Part shown: in pieces, positions 12,092-24,966 of the stretch
Position numbering within the stretch: position 1 is the stretch's first letter
Layout of the letters: the number at the start of each line of letters is the position of its first letter
From: Otatea glauca
Taxonomy: Eukaryota > Streptophyta > Magnoliopsida > Poales > Poaceae
NCBI GenBank assembly: GCA_036346275.1
Contig: CM070715.1
Location: forward strand, 70,481,667-70,545,666
DNA: 64,000 bases
Direction of reading: 5' to 3'
The notes under the pieces: model-generated
Database searches by the model: none
The model's input: only the letters and a program-made list of their open reading frames with translations
Told to the model about the DNA's origin: nothing
Translations under genes and position numbers: made by a program

Positions 12092-12180
12092 TTTGGTAGC
12101 GTTTTCTTATGCTCTGCTCTTCTGTGTACTACTGGAGTTTGTTGTTGTAGTGAGGAAGAATGGAGTTGGGATGGTGGATA

Positions 12181-12190
12181 TATTTATATA
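12181..12190 (-). promoter_or_regulatory. TATA box of the thaumatin-like gene
   Basis: TATATAAATA on the minus strand, about 90 bases upstream of the ATG, which leaves a leader of roughly 60 bases. The upstream promoter is short: the edge of a DNA transposon lies at 12375, less than 200 bases further up. Confidence 0.7.
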
Positions 12191-13001
12191 CGTCTGGATA
12201 GAGTGGAATTCAATACTTGCAACTCACCTTGCATGTGCAAATTTTCTCGCAAACCTCGACGAGTTTGGTGAGGCAACTTATAATAGAGTCCACGTTGTCT
12301 TTGATGGAATGCCCTACGTCAAAAAATCAACGAACTGGTATTTTAGAGGATCCTAATCCAAAAGGAAAAAGGGGGAACAGCCATTTTAGTCCCTAAAATT
12401 TCACCAGAAGATCACTTTGGTCTCTCACGTTTCAAGAAAGGCTAAGTTAGTCCGGAAGTTTGATTTTTGTGCCAAAGCAATTCTTTTGCCAATATGCTAG
12501 GCCAAATCCTCATGCCGACTCACACTGCATGCTCTCTCGATGGTTCAGCCCACATGAAACGACATTTGTGTCTTCAAGTATGTTGTCATGTCAAGACCAT
12601 ATAGGAACAAACTTGGTTACGAGTTCTGTACCCATTTTTTTGGCTGCTCTTGATCCTGTAGTAATGCTGGAAGGACGTATTTTAGATGCCCACAAGTAAG
12701 TGTGATTCATAGTTGTTAATGTAGCATTCAAAAAGTAAGCTCAGATGCTGATTTTGCCTGTGGAAAACGCATGTACTTCTGAGTTCATTGGCATATCAAG
12801 CCAAACCATTGAGAGTTTGGTGGATATGATCATACAAAGGAAAGCATGGCTTATTTCTGGAGCAAGCCATAATTTGCTCAAGGTAAATTCAGAAGCAAGA
12901 AGATGAAACGATGAAACCAATCAGCTCGGGCTAAGTCATTTCGTAGAAGGATCAGCTCCGGCTCCATCAAATCTATGGATTTGGTGGAGTTGGGTATTCC
13001 T

Positions 13002-13923
13002 TGTTGGAAGTTTGTGCAATGTTTTTATTCCAGATTTTATATTGAGGCAAAAGTAACACAAGACTAGAGATGCATAAAACAACAGGTAACACATTTTACT
13101 CCAGAAAAAGCTCAAGAATTGAATATTAACGTAGTTGATGTATCACACGAATTACTTATTTGTTGGGCTTGTTGAAGAAAAGGAAGCGTAGCAGAGCGGG
13201 CGTGGAAGTAGTCGACGCCGAGGAAGAAGCGAGCGGTCGCGCCCGTCTGCGCCCCACAAACCTTATTGCCGCCCGTGCGGTGAACTCGCGGCAACGGTTC
13301 GAGATACCGCCACCCTCCTTCACGGTGCACGCCGAGGAGGAAGGCGGCGAGGTTCGACGGCTCAACACAATAGTACAAAGAATCCGAGATGGGGAGGAAG
13401 AATGGAGGAGAAATTTCAGATCTACGTCACGGACGTCTCGTGAGTTTATATACACTCGCACAAGAAATCGACCTCATGATGTCGATTAAATGCGGCGATT
13501 AGTAATGGCGACAAATAATGTCAATTAACTCACTAGTAATCGATCGCATAATGACACGAATTCAAATATATGTTTAAATCGCATTTAAACAGATTGAATG
13601 GAGAGATAAATGCGAGATTCATAAAACAAAAAGGTGAATTCAAAGTGTCGGGATACACATTACGACATGGCGCGATCGCCGTCGCATGAAGTCACAAGTC
13701 ACGCGAATTTTCACGCGAAAATACGCGAATGCGCGCGCGTGCGTGTGTGTTTAGCCACTCGCCCACCCTATGCCATTCTCATGCCAAGTGTAATTAATCA
13801 AGAGGTGGCAAGGACTCCACCTTTTAAATTGCCTTTCCTCCACTTGGCTAGGCAATATGGTACTAAACCATGCATGCTTTGGAATTAAAGGAAATGGGCC
13901 ACCCAATGGGCCAATTTCTAACA
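13002..13923 (-). repeat. 3' LTR of Copia element 1
   Basis: 922 bp, with plus-strand ends TGTTGGAAG and TTTCTAACA. It has an extra stretch of roughly 100 bp near 13527-13620 that the 5' LTR lacks; otherwise the two are closely similar by eye. Small open frames inside it are unsupported. Confidence 0.9.
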
Positions 13924-14488
13924 ATCCCCCACCAATTTCAAAGCAAACAATGAGAAAAGATAACAAAGATTGCTATACTGATGTATTGTTAATATACCAG
14001 TCTTTTGGTGTAAGTCCCGTACGGGTTGAACTTGCACCTAGATTAGCAAGGTTCATCCTCTCACAGCTGATGAATGGACTATGCCTTGAATTCACAGTTT
14101 TTCGTGATCAGACTTCACTTAAAAATCACAACTGATACTAGGCTGCCAATAAACCACGCCTAAGCGGAGCGTTATATGGTCATGCTCCTTATCCGCTCAT
14201 GAGCTTTCTAGAGAATGCCCAATTCTCGTGAACTGCGACCTCACAGTTGGGCTCAAGTAGGTGTATTCATTATAGGTATCCTGTAGGCCAATACCTTTAT
14301 TTTTTAAACACTAGAATACATTAAGGCTTTAAGCCAACCTTCCGTACAGTCAAGAGTACTTTGTCTATTAGGACACGGGTACAATTCAATAATATGTACT
14401 CTCTTATTACAACATCAACTTGTTTTTCCCATTACCTAATTCATGGGATCTCCGATCAGGAAGATATGGGTTACCGTTGTGGTGTAAC

Positions 14489-17400
14489 TCAAAAAGGCCT
14501 CATGCCCATGTCCATAGACGCAATGGAAATCGCTTTCCTTGTAAGTCCTTTTGTAAAAGGATCTGCCAGATTTTTCTCGGTACGAATATAATTCACAGCA
14601 ATAACTCCGGAGTTTCTCAATTTTCTGACAGTTTTAAGCCTACGCTTCACATGTCTGGAGGACTTCATGTTATCCTTAGTACTCATAACCTTAGTCAACA
14701 CCGCTTGGTTATCGCAGACATTAAGATCGCCAGTATTGGTTTCTCAACTAATGGCAAGTCCAACAAGAGCTCTCTAAGCCATTCAAATTCAACAGTGGCT
14801 GTGTCTAGTGCTACGAGTTCAGCTTCCATGGTTGACCTCGTCAATATGGTCTGTTTGCAAGATCTCCATGAAACTGCAAAGACCGGCTAAAGTAAAAACA
14901 TAACCACTTGTAGCTTTGATCTCATCCGCATCGAGATCCAATTGGAATCACTATATCCTTCTAAAACAGATGGATACCCAAGATAGTGTATTCCATAAGA
15001 TGTTGTGCCTCTCAAGTAGCGCAACACCCTTTCAAGTGCCTCCCAATGATCATCTCACGGGTTAGATGTAAACCGCTTAATTTGCTCACAAAGAAATGAG
15101 ATATCGTGTCTTGTGGCACCAGCTAGATACATAAGGGACCCAATAATTTGTGAATATCTCAATTGATCTTTTCCTAACCCTTGATTTTTCCGAAGCTTAA
15201 CACTTGGATCATAAGGTGTTGGGGAGATTTTGCAATTCTCAAACCCGAATTGACTCAAAATTTTCTCAGCATAATGGGATTGGTGCAAAATGATCCCATC
15301 CTCATTCTTGATCAATTTAATATTCAGAATAACATCTGCCTCTCCCAAGTCTTTCATATCAAAGCATCGAGATAAGAAAGTTTTGACCTCGTTAATTACA
15401 GCAGTGTTTGTCCCAAATATTAGTATGTCATCAACATACAAACACAAAATAACACATTGACCCCCACCATAACGATAGTATACACACTTATCTACCTCAT
15501 TAACAGCAAAACCAGCAGTTGTCAAAGTTTTATCAAACTTTTCGTGCCATTGCTTAGGAGCCTGCTTTAGGCCATACAAGGATTTTAATAATTTGCACAC
15601 TTTATTTTCTGTCCAAGAATCACATAACCGTCTGTTTGCTCCATATAGATTTCTTCCTCCAACTCTCCATTAAGGAAAGCTGTCGTTACATCCATTTGAT
15701 GGACGTGTAGACCATGGGAAGCAGCTAATGCTATGAGCACTCTAATGGTGGTTAATCTGGCAACAGGAGAATAAGTATCAAAATAATCCTCTCCTTTTTC
15801 TCGGTATAACCCTTGGCCACAAGTCTTGCTTTGTACTTATCAATAGTACCATCAGGCCTCATCTTCTTTTTGAAGATCCACTTGCATCCAACAGGTTTGC
15901 ACCCACTAGGAAGATCGGTGATCTTCCAAGTCCCGTTAGCCATGATGGAATCCATCTCGCTCGGACCGCCTCTTTCCAATACTCAAGATCGTAATGCATA
16001 AGCCTCTGAAAGAGATTTTGGCACATCATCCACGAGGTATACAATAAAGTCGTCACCAAAGGTTTTCTCAACCCTTTGTCTCTTGCTCCTACGAGGAGCC
16101 TCTGTGACTAAATTGTTATCCTCCTCAGAAATATCTTCTACTGGTAGTGTATCACTTATTGATTCAGAAATAGTGGTAGGTTCAACATTATTATTATTAT
16201 TATCAGTTTGATTATTCTCAGTTTGTGAAGTACTACCTGCTCTCATAGGATAAATATCCTCAAAAAATGAAGCATCTCTGGACTCCATTATTGTGTTAGC
16301 AATAATCTCAGGAGTTTCTGATTTTACTACTAAAAATCTATAGGTCGTGCTGTTATGTGCATATCCTAGAAAAATACAATCGACTGTTTTAGGTCCAAGC
16401 TTTCTCTTTTTCTGCAATAGTATATTGACCTTTGCCAAACACCCCCAAGTTCGCAGAAAATTAACATTGGGTTTTCTCCCCTTCCATCCCTCATACGGAG
16501 TAATCTCACGCCTTTTAGTGATTACTCTGTTTAGGACAAAATTTGCTGTTAATATAGCTTCCCCCCACCACATTTTAGGCATACCGGCACTCTCCAACAT
16601 GGCATTCACCAAGTCTGTTAGTGTTCGGTTTTTCCTCTCAGCTACCCCATTTGATTGGGGAGAATATGGTGGTGTAACTTCATGGATTATACCATGCTCG
16701 TAATGTAATCGGGAGAATTCATGAGAGATATACTCTCCTCCACGATCAGACCTTAGTCGTTTAATTTTCTTTTCTAGTTGGTTCTCAACCTCGACCTTAT
16801 AAATTTTGAAGTAGTTTAAAGCTTCATCCTTTGTTTTCAACAAATACACATAACAATAACGTGTTGCATCATCTATAAAAGTTAGAAAATATCTTTTGCC
16901 TCCTTTTGTCAACAATCCATTCATCTCACACAGGTCAGAATGGACAAGATCTAGTGGTGCCAAGTTCTTTTCTTCCTCTAATCCTTTAAAGGGTTTTCTA
17001 GGTTGCTTTGCTTGCACACAAGAATGGAACTTTGATCCTTTGACAATATCACATCTTGGAATTAATTGTAATCTGGACATTCGAGCAATGCTATCAAAAC
17101 CAATATGACAGAAACGAGAATGCCAAATATTGGCCTCACATTTATTCAAACTAGTTGTAATATTCATATTATAACAAGACTCTAAAATCGAGGCGGAACA
17201 AGCCTCCTCTCATAGCCTTTACCAACAAAGTTCCCATACTTTGATATTACAACTTTATTTGATTCAAATACTAGCTTATAACCATCTCTCGCATAGGAGA
17301 GAACCGCTAATGAGGTTCTTTTTATTGTTGGCGCATCTTTGCACGTTCTTCAAGTGGACAATCTTCCTGAAGTAAGCCTCGGATCCACCGTACCAACACC

Positions 17401-17530
17401 AAGAATGTAAGCATGCGACCTGCTCCCCATTAGGACGGAGGAAGCCCCATTTGCTGGTAAGAAGAAAATAAGGAAACATCGAATACACATGAACATTAGC
17501 ACGGTATCAACCCACCAATCGGTGGGTTGA
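14489..17530 (-). pseudogene. Copia element 1 pol: protease, integrase, reverse transcriptase, RNase H
   Basis: Reading downward: protease at about 17510-17276, whose active-site DTG codons are disrupted near 17500-17504 by loss of one base (GATACCGTGCT); pre-integrase zinc region HSRFCH...CVQAKQ; integrase core with HSDLCE, RSDRGGEY and NGVAERKN supplying the D, D, E residues (17167-16400); an integrase tail to 15983; reverse transcriptase with SGCKPVGCKW and KARLVAKGYTE (15979-15752) and the YVDDILIFG catalytic motif (15600-15055); and RNase H ending with NLADPFTKGL (14701-14489). At least three frame changes separate these blocks. The stretch 15054-14702 is a more decayed part of RNase H. 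Confidence 0.9.
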
Positions 17531-18392
17531 CATCTTGAAAAGACAACGGAGAATTACCATACCCTCCTGAAGTCGAGGCCTCGCCTATGGTCACGTTGGC
17601 ATTTTTCTTGCCCGGTTCATTTGTCCTGTTTTTGCGATAGCGACAGTCTTTTGCCATATGACCATCCTTTCCGCACACAAAACAGGTGATGTTCTTGATG
17701 TCCCTTTTCTCAATTTTCTTCTTTTTAAAGCTAGTTGTCTTGTTCGGTTTATGGCCTTTGAAGTTCTTGCCATATGATTTCTTCTCAACGACATTGGCAT
17801 TGTTACGATTAGAGGTGCTTGGTGCATCTTTTGCTCTCGCCTTTTCTTCCACATCAAGGGCTGCAATGAGATCCTCAACAGAAATCTCTTCCCTTTTGTG
17901 CTTTAAGCTAGTGGCAAAATCCCTCCAAGTTGAGGGAAGTTTGGCAACAATGCCCGCAGCCACAAACTTAGGAGGCAATGCACAACCCAAATGCGCAATC
18001 TCGCCAACTAGTAGCTGGAGTTCGTGTGCTTGTGCAACAATAGACTTAGCATCATCCATGCTAAAATCAAAAAATTGCTCACACACATACAACCAGCGAC
18101 CAGCTTCAGCTTCGGCATATTTTTGGTCAAGTGCATCCCACAACTCAGTGGCAGATGTGTAGTTCATATACACATCATAGAGCTGATCTGCCAAAATAGT
18201 CAGAAGGCAGCCTAGTGCGGTGTTGTTCGCACCGTCAAACTACAGGTTCTGGTCAATCGTAAATGGATACTGTGGGTGGATCACCCACCACAGCCCCAAT
18301 GACATGAGCCAAAACTTGGCTCTTGTCTGCCATATACGGAAATTGACACCAGAAAACCTCTCAGGTTTCATTGCATCCGAAGCACCAGCCAT
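17496..18392 (-). pseudogene. Copia element 1 gag
   Basis: It starts at the ATG at 18392 (MAGASDAMKPERFSG). A single in-frame TAG at 18240-18242 interrupts an otherwise continuous frame that runs to 17496. The capsid region is followed by a Lys-rich linker and a perfect CCHC zinc knuckle (CFVCGKDGHMAKDC). Gag forms particles and packages RNA. One extra frame change is needed to enter the protease (WWVDT). The single stop suggests relatively recent decay. Confidence 0.88.
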
Positions 18393-18431
18393 TGCTGATT
18401 CACAAAAATATTCGCAATAAGGTTTCTGGAA

Positions 18432-19256
18432 TGTTGGAAGTTTGTGCAATGTTTTTATTCCAGATTTTATATTGAGGCAAAAGTAACACAAGACTAGAGA
18501 TGCATAAAACAACAGTAAATACATTGTACTCGAGAAAAGCTCAAGAATTGAATATTAACGTAGTTGATGTATCACACGAATTACTTATCAAGGGCTTGTT
18601 GAAGAAAAGGAAGCAGCCAGAGCGTGGTGGAAGTAGTCGACGCCGAGGAAGAAGCAGAGCGGTCGCGCCGATGCGCTGCCCAGAAACCTTATTGCCGCCC
18701 CGTGCAGGTGAACTCTGCGGCAACGGTTCGGAGATACCGCTCACCCTCCTTCACGGTGCACGCCGAGGAGGAAGGCCGGCGAGGTTCGACAGCTCAACAC
18801 AATAGTACAAAGAATCCGTAGATGGGGAGGAAGAATGGAGGAGAAATTACAGATCTCCGTCCCGGGCGTCTCGAGAGTTTATATACACTCGCACAAGAAA
18901 CTGACCTCATGATGTCAGTTAAATGCGGCAGTTACTAGTAACTGACAAATAATGTAAAACAAAAAAGGTGAATTCAAAGTGTCAGGATACACATTACGAC
19001 ACGGCGCGGTCGCTCGTCGCAAGTCACAAGTCACGCGAATTTTCACGCGAAAATACGCGAATGCGCGCGTGCGTGCGTGTGTGTTTAGCCACTGTCCACC
19101 CTATACCATTCTCATGCCAAGTGTAATTAATCAAGAGGTGGCAAGGACTCCACCTTTTAAATTGCCTTTCCTCCACTTGGCTAGGCAATATGGTACTAAA
19201 CCATGCATGCTTTGGAATTAAAGGAAATGGGCCACCCAATGGGCCAATTTCTAACA
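18432..19256 (-). repeat. 5' LTR of Copia element 1
   Basis: 825 bp, with the same ends as the 3' LTR. It drives transcription toward lower coordinates, in the direction of the thaumatin-like gene. Confidence 0.9.
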
Positions 19257-19593
19257 TTCCTAACTCCACCAGATCTGTGGAGCTGGAGTTGTGGGTATGT
19301 TAAGAATGTTTAGGTGAGTAATCTTGTATACATTTTAGATTAAAAATATAAACTTAATTCACTTTCTTTTATCCTACAAGTTTCAGATCTGAGGTGAAGT
19401 TAGGATCTGGAGCTCTACCAAACAGGGCCTAAGTCTCCAGGAGAGCAAAGTGGATGACATGGCGTGACACTTTGGCAAAAGGACTGTTTTGGCCCAAAAA
19501 TCAAACTTTAGGGATTAAACTTGGCTTTTTTGAAACGTGAGGGATCAAAACGACCTTTTAGCTAGTGAAACATTGGGACCAAAGTGACTGTTC

Positions 19594-21300
19594 ACAACGG
19601 ATCTAGATTTTTTTATGAAAATTAACTTTATCTTTACTTCTTTAGTAGTGAACTAATGATCATATGACATTGAAATCGACTCGATAAAAAAGGGAAGAAC
19701 TTAACTACAACTGAGTTTATCAAGGAAAAAAAAGTAAAAGAAACATGGAATTGAAAGAAAATATGGTCATGTGCCCATGTTCTTGTCAATCACATCGCTA
19801 GCATCTTGCTTCTTCTTTTTCTTTCCAGAAGTATCAGAACGATAGCATCTTTATTTGATTATTTGCCTGCATATATTCAATATTCTACCTTCGCCCTTCT
19901 ATCGTCGAGCAGGTGATAACTCGCACAACTGCTACTGTAAATATCGTGTATGATTCAGGTGGGTCTCAATTCTCGGGACTCGATTTTTTTTTAAAAAAAA
20001 TAATCGTGTGTGACAAGACGTATTTTCTCGATTGAACAAGACAGTGCAAAAGTGTTAAAAAATAAAGCTAGTTTATAAACGAGAAAATAGTCCAAGCCAA
20101 AAACATCATAAAACATATGGAATTGCTACGACCGTGCGTCTGATGCAAGAGGATAAGATCAGACACCCACTTCAACGTCCAGAACTTCCTCACTACACTT
20201 TATTCTTCGCCAATCAATTCTTATCTAGTTATCCACCTACGACAAGCATTTCTTTTCTCTTTGACTTTTTCTCGCCCACACATTCGATCGCTGTATACTG
20301 CCCCATCTCGAGCATGTCTCATCTCTCGCTCTGCACGCGGGCACACAGGGGCGGTCGAGGCGCCACCCAAATCTCATGCTGCTGCTTCCTCAGCGTGATC
20401 TCATATCCTTCGTCGTGTCACTGCCACTTCGGCCGTCATCACGTCCTCGTCTAGGTCATCGCTTAGAGCGCCCACCCTGCCTACCTTAGCCGGCTTCATG
20501 CTGCCTGCCTCGCCGCTGCTATCGAAGCTTGAGCGCATCTACCTCATTGGGAGCGGCGTGGCCATCGCTGCTGGGTGTGTCGGTGGAGGTGAAGGGGATG
20601 GGCGAAGGGGGAAGGTGGGGGTGGAGATGGAGAGTGAGGAGGTTATGATCGTCTTCTTCGCCTTACTTGGTAATTAGCTAGCAATTTTTTGATTCACTAT
20701 TGCAGCTCGCTTCCTCCAATGTCACAAGAAGTGTTTTTGTTTGTTGCAATATGTATTTATCAGATCTAGTAGTAAATATTTTTTTTGTGTTATAGGTGAA
20801 GGTTTATTTGTTGCTGAAGAGTTCTTTCCTGTTACAAAGGGTATTTATTTTGTTGCAATGGATTGCGAAATAGGTTATTTTGAGATGTTGCACTAGGTAT
20901 TTTTTTATTATTGCATATACATCTCTAAAATGTTGTAGGATTGCAACATCATTTTTTGATATGCATTTGTTGTTTTTTAATACCTCTACACTATTTTTTC
21001 AGATAGGTTGGCCAATATTAATTTAGGAATCCAATGCTACTCAAATCTATCTAAGTTATTAAGAGAGTGATTTTTTTTAAAAAATTTTTTTACAATGTTG
21101 CACGTGCTACCATAAATTGCTGCATGCATTGAAAAAGTTTGTTGTATTGCTTTTGGAGCGTACGACGGGAATGTTCCGGATGTCGGGAGCCTAGTCCCCT
21201 CCCTTAATACATAAGGCAATCCTCACGTGAGCGTAAGGTTTCTAATTAATGTAAATATACAAAACTTTTTGCCATCATTAGAAGATACCAAATTATATAG
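19594..21300. other. Repeat-derived intergenic sequence
   Basis: No gene is supported. A GC-rich patch lies at 20340-20640, then AT-rich sequence in which TTGCAAC or GTTGCA motifs recur in 20700-21150, as seen in some non-autonomous grass repeats. The longest frame (20134-20454, 106 codons) has no domain and lies in low-complexity sequence, so I leave it out. Confidence 0.4.
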
Positions 21301-21660
21301 TATCCTGTCTTTCGGTTTCCTTTTCCCAGCACGTAATATATGATCTTTTCCTTTTCTAGAACGTTTGTTTCCTTTTTCTTAATTTCAGGATATTTGTTTC
21401 CTTTTCCTTGAGATGATGCTGGAGGTGGGGGAGATCTGTTGTGAGCTACAAGGATGAGTTAGACACATTAAATAACGGCCATCGGATGTGGGTGAGTAAA
21501 GCTGAGGAAAGATCTGAGAGTTTAATTTTGATGGAGGCAAGTTTCTGGGGACGTTTCGCTGGGTGCATGAAGGTTGAGTCATCTCTAGTGGGGTGCATTA
21601 TTTAGGGTGGACGTAGAAAAAAATGCTTAGGTGCATTATAAAAGGGTATAGATTCAGCGA
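21301..21660. repeat. Inverted-repeat arm, partner of 31797-32645
   Basis: The reverse complement of this stretch matches 31797-32019 and then 32496-32645 almost continuously, with shared blocks such as TTTCTACGTCCACCC and TTACGTGCTGGGAAAAGGAA. The two copies are about 10 kb apart and in opposite orientation, with the hAT-like element and Copia 2 between them. Confidence 0.75.
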
Positions 21661-22209
21661 CCAAGAGGTAAAAAATATTAAAGATACCGATAGTTTAATA
21701 TAATTTGATGGTATCTACCTTCTAAAAATAATAAAAATTCTATAAATATATATGCACACACCACTATGTTTGTTTTGGCTAGCAAGAACGTCACGTGTAA
21801 TGGGAGGCAAGGAGCTATTCGCCCAACGCATGGAGATGTGTCTTCTCTGTCGTGGTGACCTTCTAATGGTTAGGAGTTCGATCCGAAAAATTCAAATGTG
21901 CTCATGCAACGCAAGCCCACGTCTCGAAAGAGGATACCTGTGCAAGAGATTGCAACGATGCAAAGTAGCCGTCTCGGAGAAGAAGACAAGTTACAAGAGA
22001 GATACAACTCCTTAACTTGGACCCTCGCAAAAAAAAAAAAAAAGAACAAAACGAAACGAAACAAAAAACCAAACACTAGGAATACATGCACTCAAGAAGA
22101 ATATATTTGAAGACAAGCTGGAATGAAGTTGTGCGTGATTGGATTGGGAAGCATGCCATGAATTGAAGAGGGAGATAAAACTGGGCAACGGCATCTGATG
22201 GACTAGGGA
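21661..22209. other. Intergenic sequence without a gene
   Basis: AT-rich, with a poly(A) run near 22028 and no coding signal. The segment GGTTAGGAGTTCGATCC near 21868 resembles a tRNA-like B-box region but is not a tRNA. Confidence 0.3.
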
Positions 22210-22958
22210 TAGAGGTGGGCATTCGGGCCAGGCTCTTTTGGGTCGGTTCGAGACACGACGTCATGGTCCGGTACGAAGTTCGATTTGGTATAAAGTGGGC
22301 CGTGCTAGGCTGGCACGGTACTGTAGCACGGACCGTGCTGGTCTCGAGAATCAAGCACGCTGGACGACACGAGCCAGCACGACATTGTAGAATGGGCCGT
22401 ACCGGCCCTGATGACCCAGGGTATGAGGAAGAAGCTTAGCATGAAGGTCACTGACTCACAGAGCATGACCGCTATAGATGCACCAAGTAGCATGAACGCC
22501 ACCCTTATTGTCGACACCTGAGAGAGACGTACAAAATAGGAAAGAGAGCTGAGAGAGATTAAGAGACGGTGCAAGAAGCTGCTCTCTCTCGCTCGTCCCT
22601 CTCAATCTCTTAGCTATCTCAATCTCCCTCTCAATCTCTCTCGTCTGTCTCGCTCAATCTCTTTCTCGCCCATTGCCTCCTCTCTCGCCTGTGTTGAGCA
22701 CATCTCCCTCGCTCTATGTAACTGTTCAAGAATAAATAAATTTTAGTTCTTTTTCTCATAATATTTACATTCACTGCCTCAATTCTATGTGTCTCCGACT
22801 CCTTTCGTCTCGTTGCAATAGTGCAAATGGGTCGAATTTGGACCGACTCGGCACAAGCAGACACGAAGCGCAAATAGACCGTCCTTGAGCTCGCCTAAGG
22901 CGAGCCGGGCCGGCACGGTACAGCGGGTACGACGGGCCATCGCGGCCCGGCACGATTC

Positions 22959-24008
22959 TGTTGGAAATATTAGGAATTTTCTCAATATTTTAATCCACAG
23001 AATTATGTAAATCATGATTAAACAAAGATGCAATTTTTGTTCAAAGCCAAAGGTACTAGATAACAAATTATCTATCTCATACGCAAAGACTAATGAACAA
23101 GAAATCAACATGATTAAAACACGGTATAAGTTAATATACCCTTGAGCCGGTGCCACCGTTGGCACAGCGCAGTGTAACATTCTCGCTCGCCATGACGGTC
23201 GGTAGACGATCACAAGTTGTCGCAGTGAAGCCTTGGTGCGATGAAGCGGTTGATGCAAAGGTCGCGACGCGTTGCGCTTGAATGCGCTTCAGAACACTTT
23301 TCGAGCAGTCGCGTGGTCGCTCCCCAAAAACCTTATCGGCCTTCTATCTCGAGCAAGATCTCAAGAAGGGCGAGGTTCCGAGGCTCGCTCCTCTCGCTAC
23401 TTGTGCACGCAAGAAAACAGAGGCGGAAATGCAAAGGACAATGAAGAGAACAATGGAGTATGCGAAAGAGTCAAGCAGGTGAAGAAAAGCACAGCCGTGG
23501 CTCTCCTTATATAGTCTCGCGACATGCAACGGGCAGGAGCAGGAGTTACCAGCCATTAACTCATGTAGCCGTTTACCTGTAACGGCAGTTACTGGTCACA
23601 TTGATCACTGCGGTTACTGGTCATATTGACTACTGAAACGGCAAAACAAACCGCCCCCGCCCATCACATCACGTCCGGATCGCACGGCTCGGCTCGCTCA
23701 AGGCCGCGCGCACGCCACGCCACGCCACGCCACGCTCGACTCGCACTTTCGACTCGCATCAAGCACACGACACGCACACGCACACGCCACGCCACGCCTC
23801 GGCTCGGCGCGCGCGCGCGCGTGTGGCACAGCCTTTACCCTTTTCCACCTTGCTAATTGAGAGACACACAACTCAACTATTTAAGTTGGTCAAACCTTCT
23901 CTCAATTACCCATATAGTACTAAACCAAATTGATGACTCCTAGTATTCTAATGGGCCTTTTGGAATTTCTATTAAATTAATTATGGGCCATCCCATAATA
24001 ATCTAACA
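22959..24008 (-). repeat. 3' LTR of Copia element 2
   Basis: 1050 bp, TGTTGGAAAT to AATCTAACA. It contains a run of CACGC repeats and a GC dinucleotide run around 23700-23825 that differs from the other LTR, so part of the length difference is simple-repeat change. Confidence 0.88.
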
Positions 24009-24966
24009 ATCCCCACCAAATTTCAAAGGCACATTTGAAATACTCTCGCCCAATGTAGTTTGATATACCAGTTTTTCGATGGAGACTGTTGTTGAACTTC
24101 CATCTAGAACAAAGGTTACGCTCATCCACAATCAACAATGGACTATGCCTTGAATTGACAGTTTTGTGCGAACAAGTTTCACCAAAGTCCTTTATCGATA
24201 CTAGGTCGCTAAATGCATCCTCGGTTTGGAGCTTATAAGTCATACTCCTTAGCCTTTCATGAGCCTCTAGAGATCACCCAATCTCATAAACTGTGACTAG
24301 CAATCGAACTCATATAGGTGTATTCCTCATAAGATGTTCAGAGGACAACATCTCTCGCTTATCAAAGCCACTCGGAATACATTAAGGTATAACCAACCCG
24401 CCATACGAGAATAGGAGAGTTATTGCATCTCAAACGAAGTGGGCCAAGCATGTATACTCTCCTCTCACCACTCACTAGCTTGTCTCAACATCCTAATTCA
24501 CGGGATCTCCGATCAAATAGGATGAGTTACCACTAAGATATGACTTTATGTGGGTCTCAAGCCCATCTCCTCGATGCTTCATCTATCACATTCCGTGATA
24601 GTCCCTTTGTAAAAGGATCGCTAAGTTTTTAGCCGTCGGACATAGTCCAACGCTATAATTCCGAGTTTCTCATTTTTCTCGACAGACTTCAACCGCCTCT
24701 TAACGTGCCTTGATGACTTCATGTTATCCTTAGAATCATTTACCTTGACAATCACCGTCGATTGTCACAGTTCAAAAGAATAGCAGCACCGCTTCTCAAC
24801 TACCGGTAAGTCCTTCACAAGTTCACGCAGCCACCGGCTTCCACAGAGGCGGTATCTAATGCCGTGAGTTCTCGCTCCATTGTAGACCTCGTTAAGATGG
24901 TCTCGCTTGCAAGACTTCCAGAAACAGCTCCACCACCCAATGTGAACACATATCCACTTGTGGCTT

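Larger units (their letters stand above)
13002..19256 (-). mobile_element. Full-length degenerate Ty1/Copia retrotransposon 1
   Basis: Two LTRs (13002-13923 and 18432-19256) flank gag and pol on the minus strand. The 5-bp duplication TTCCT is perfect (12997-13001 and 19257-19261). The order gag, protease, integrase, reverse transcriptase, RNase H is that of Copia. The purine-rich ATTGGTGGGGGAT on the minus strand touches the 3' LTR. Several frameshifts and stops make it non-autonomous now. It landed inside the long-armed DNA transposon. Confidence 0.93.
12375..19593. mobile_element. DNA transposon with about 115-bp inverted arms, split by a Copia element
   Basis: The arm at 12375-12490 and the arm at 19474-19593 are inverted copies. 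Both begin GAACAG and continue with CACTTTGGTC, CTCACGTTTCA, GTTTGATTTTTG and CTTTTGCC in the same order. After removal of the Copia element at 13002-19256 the unit is about 0.97 kb, with no transposase. Similar long-armed elements in grasses are usually grouped with Mutator-like or unclassified TIR elements; I cannot place it. I did not find a convincing target-site duplication outside the arms. Confidence 0.65.

Noticed and set aside
11316..12271. Long plus- and minus-strand frames overlapping the thaumatin-like gene (up to 301 codons)
   Set aside because: They are shadows of the GC-rich thaumatin-like coding sequence; only the 11399-12091 frame has a signal peptide, the family signature and 16 cysteines.
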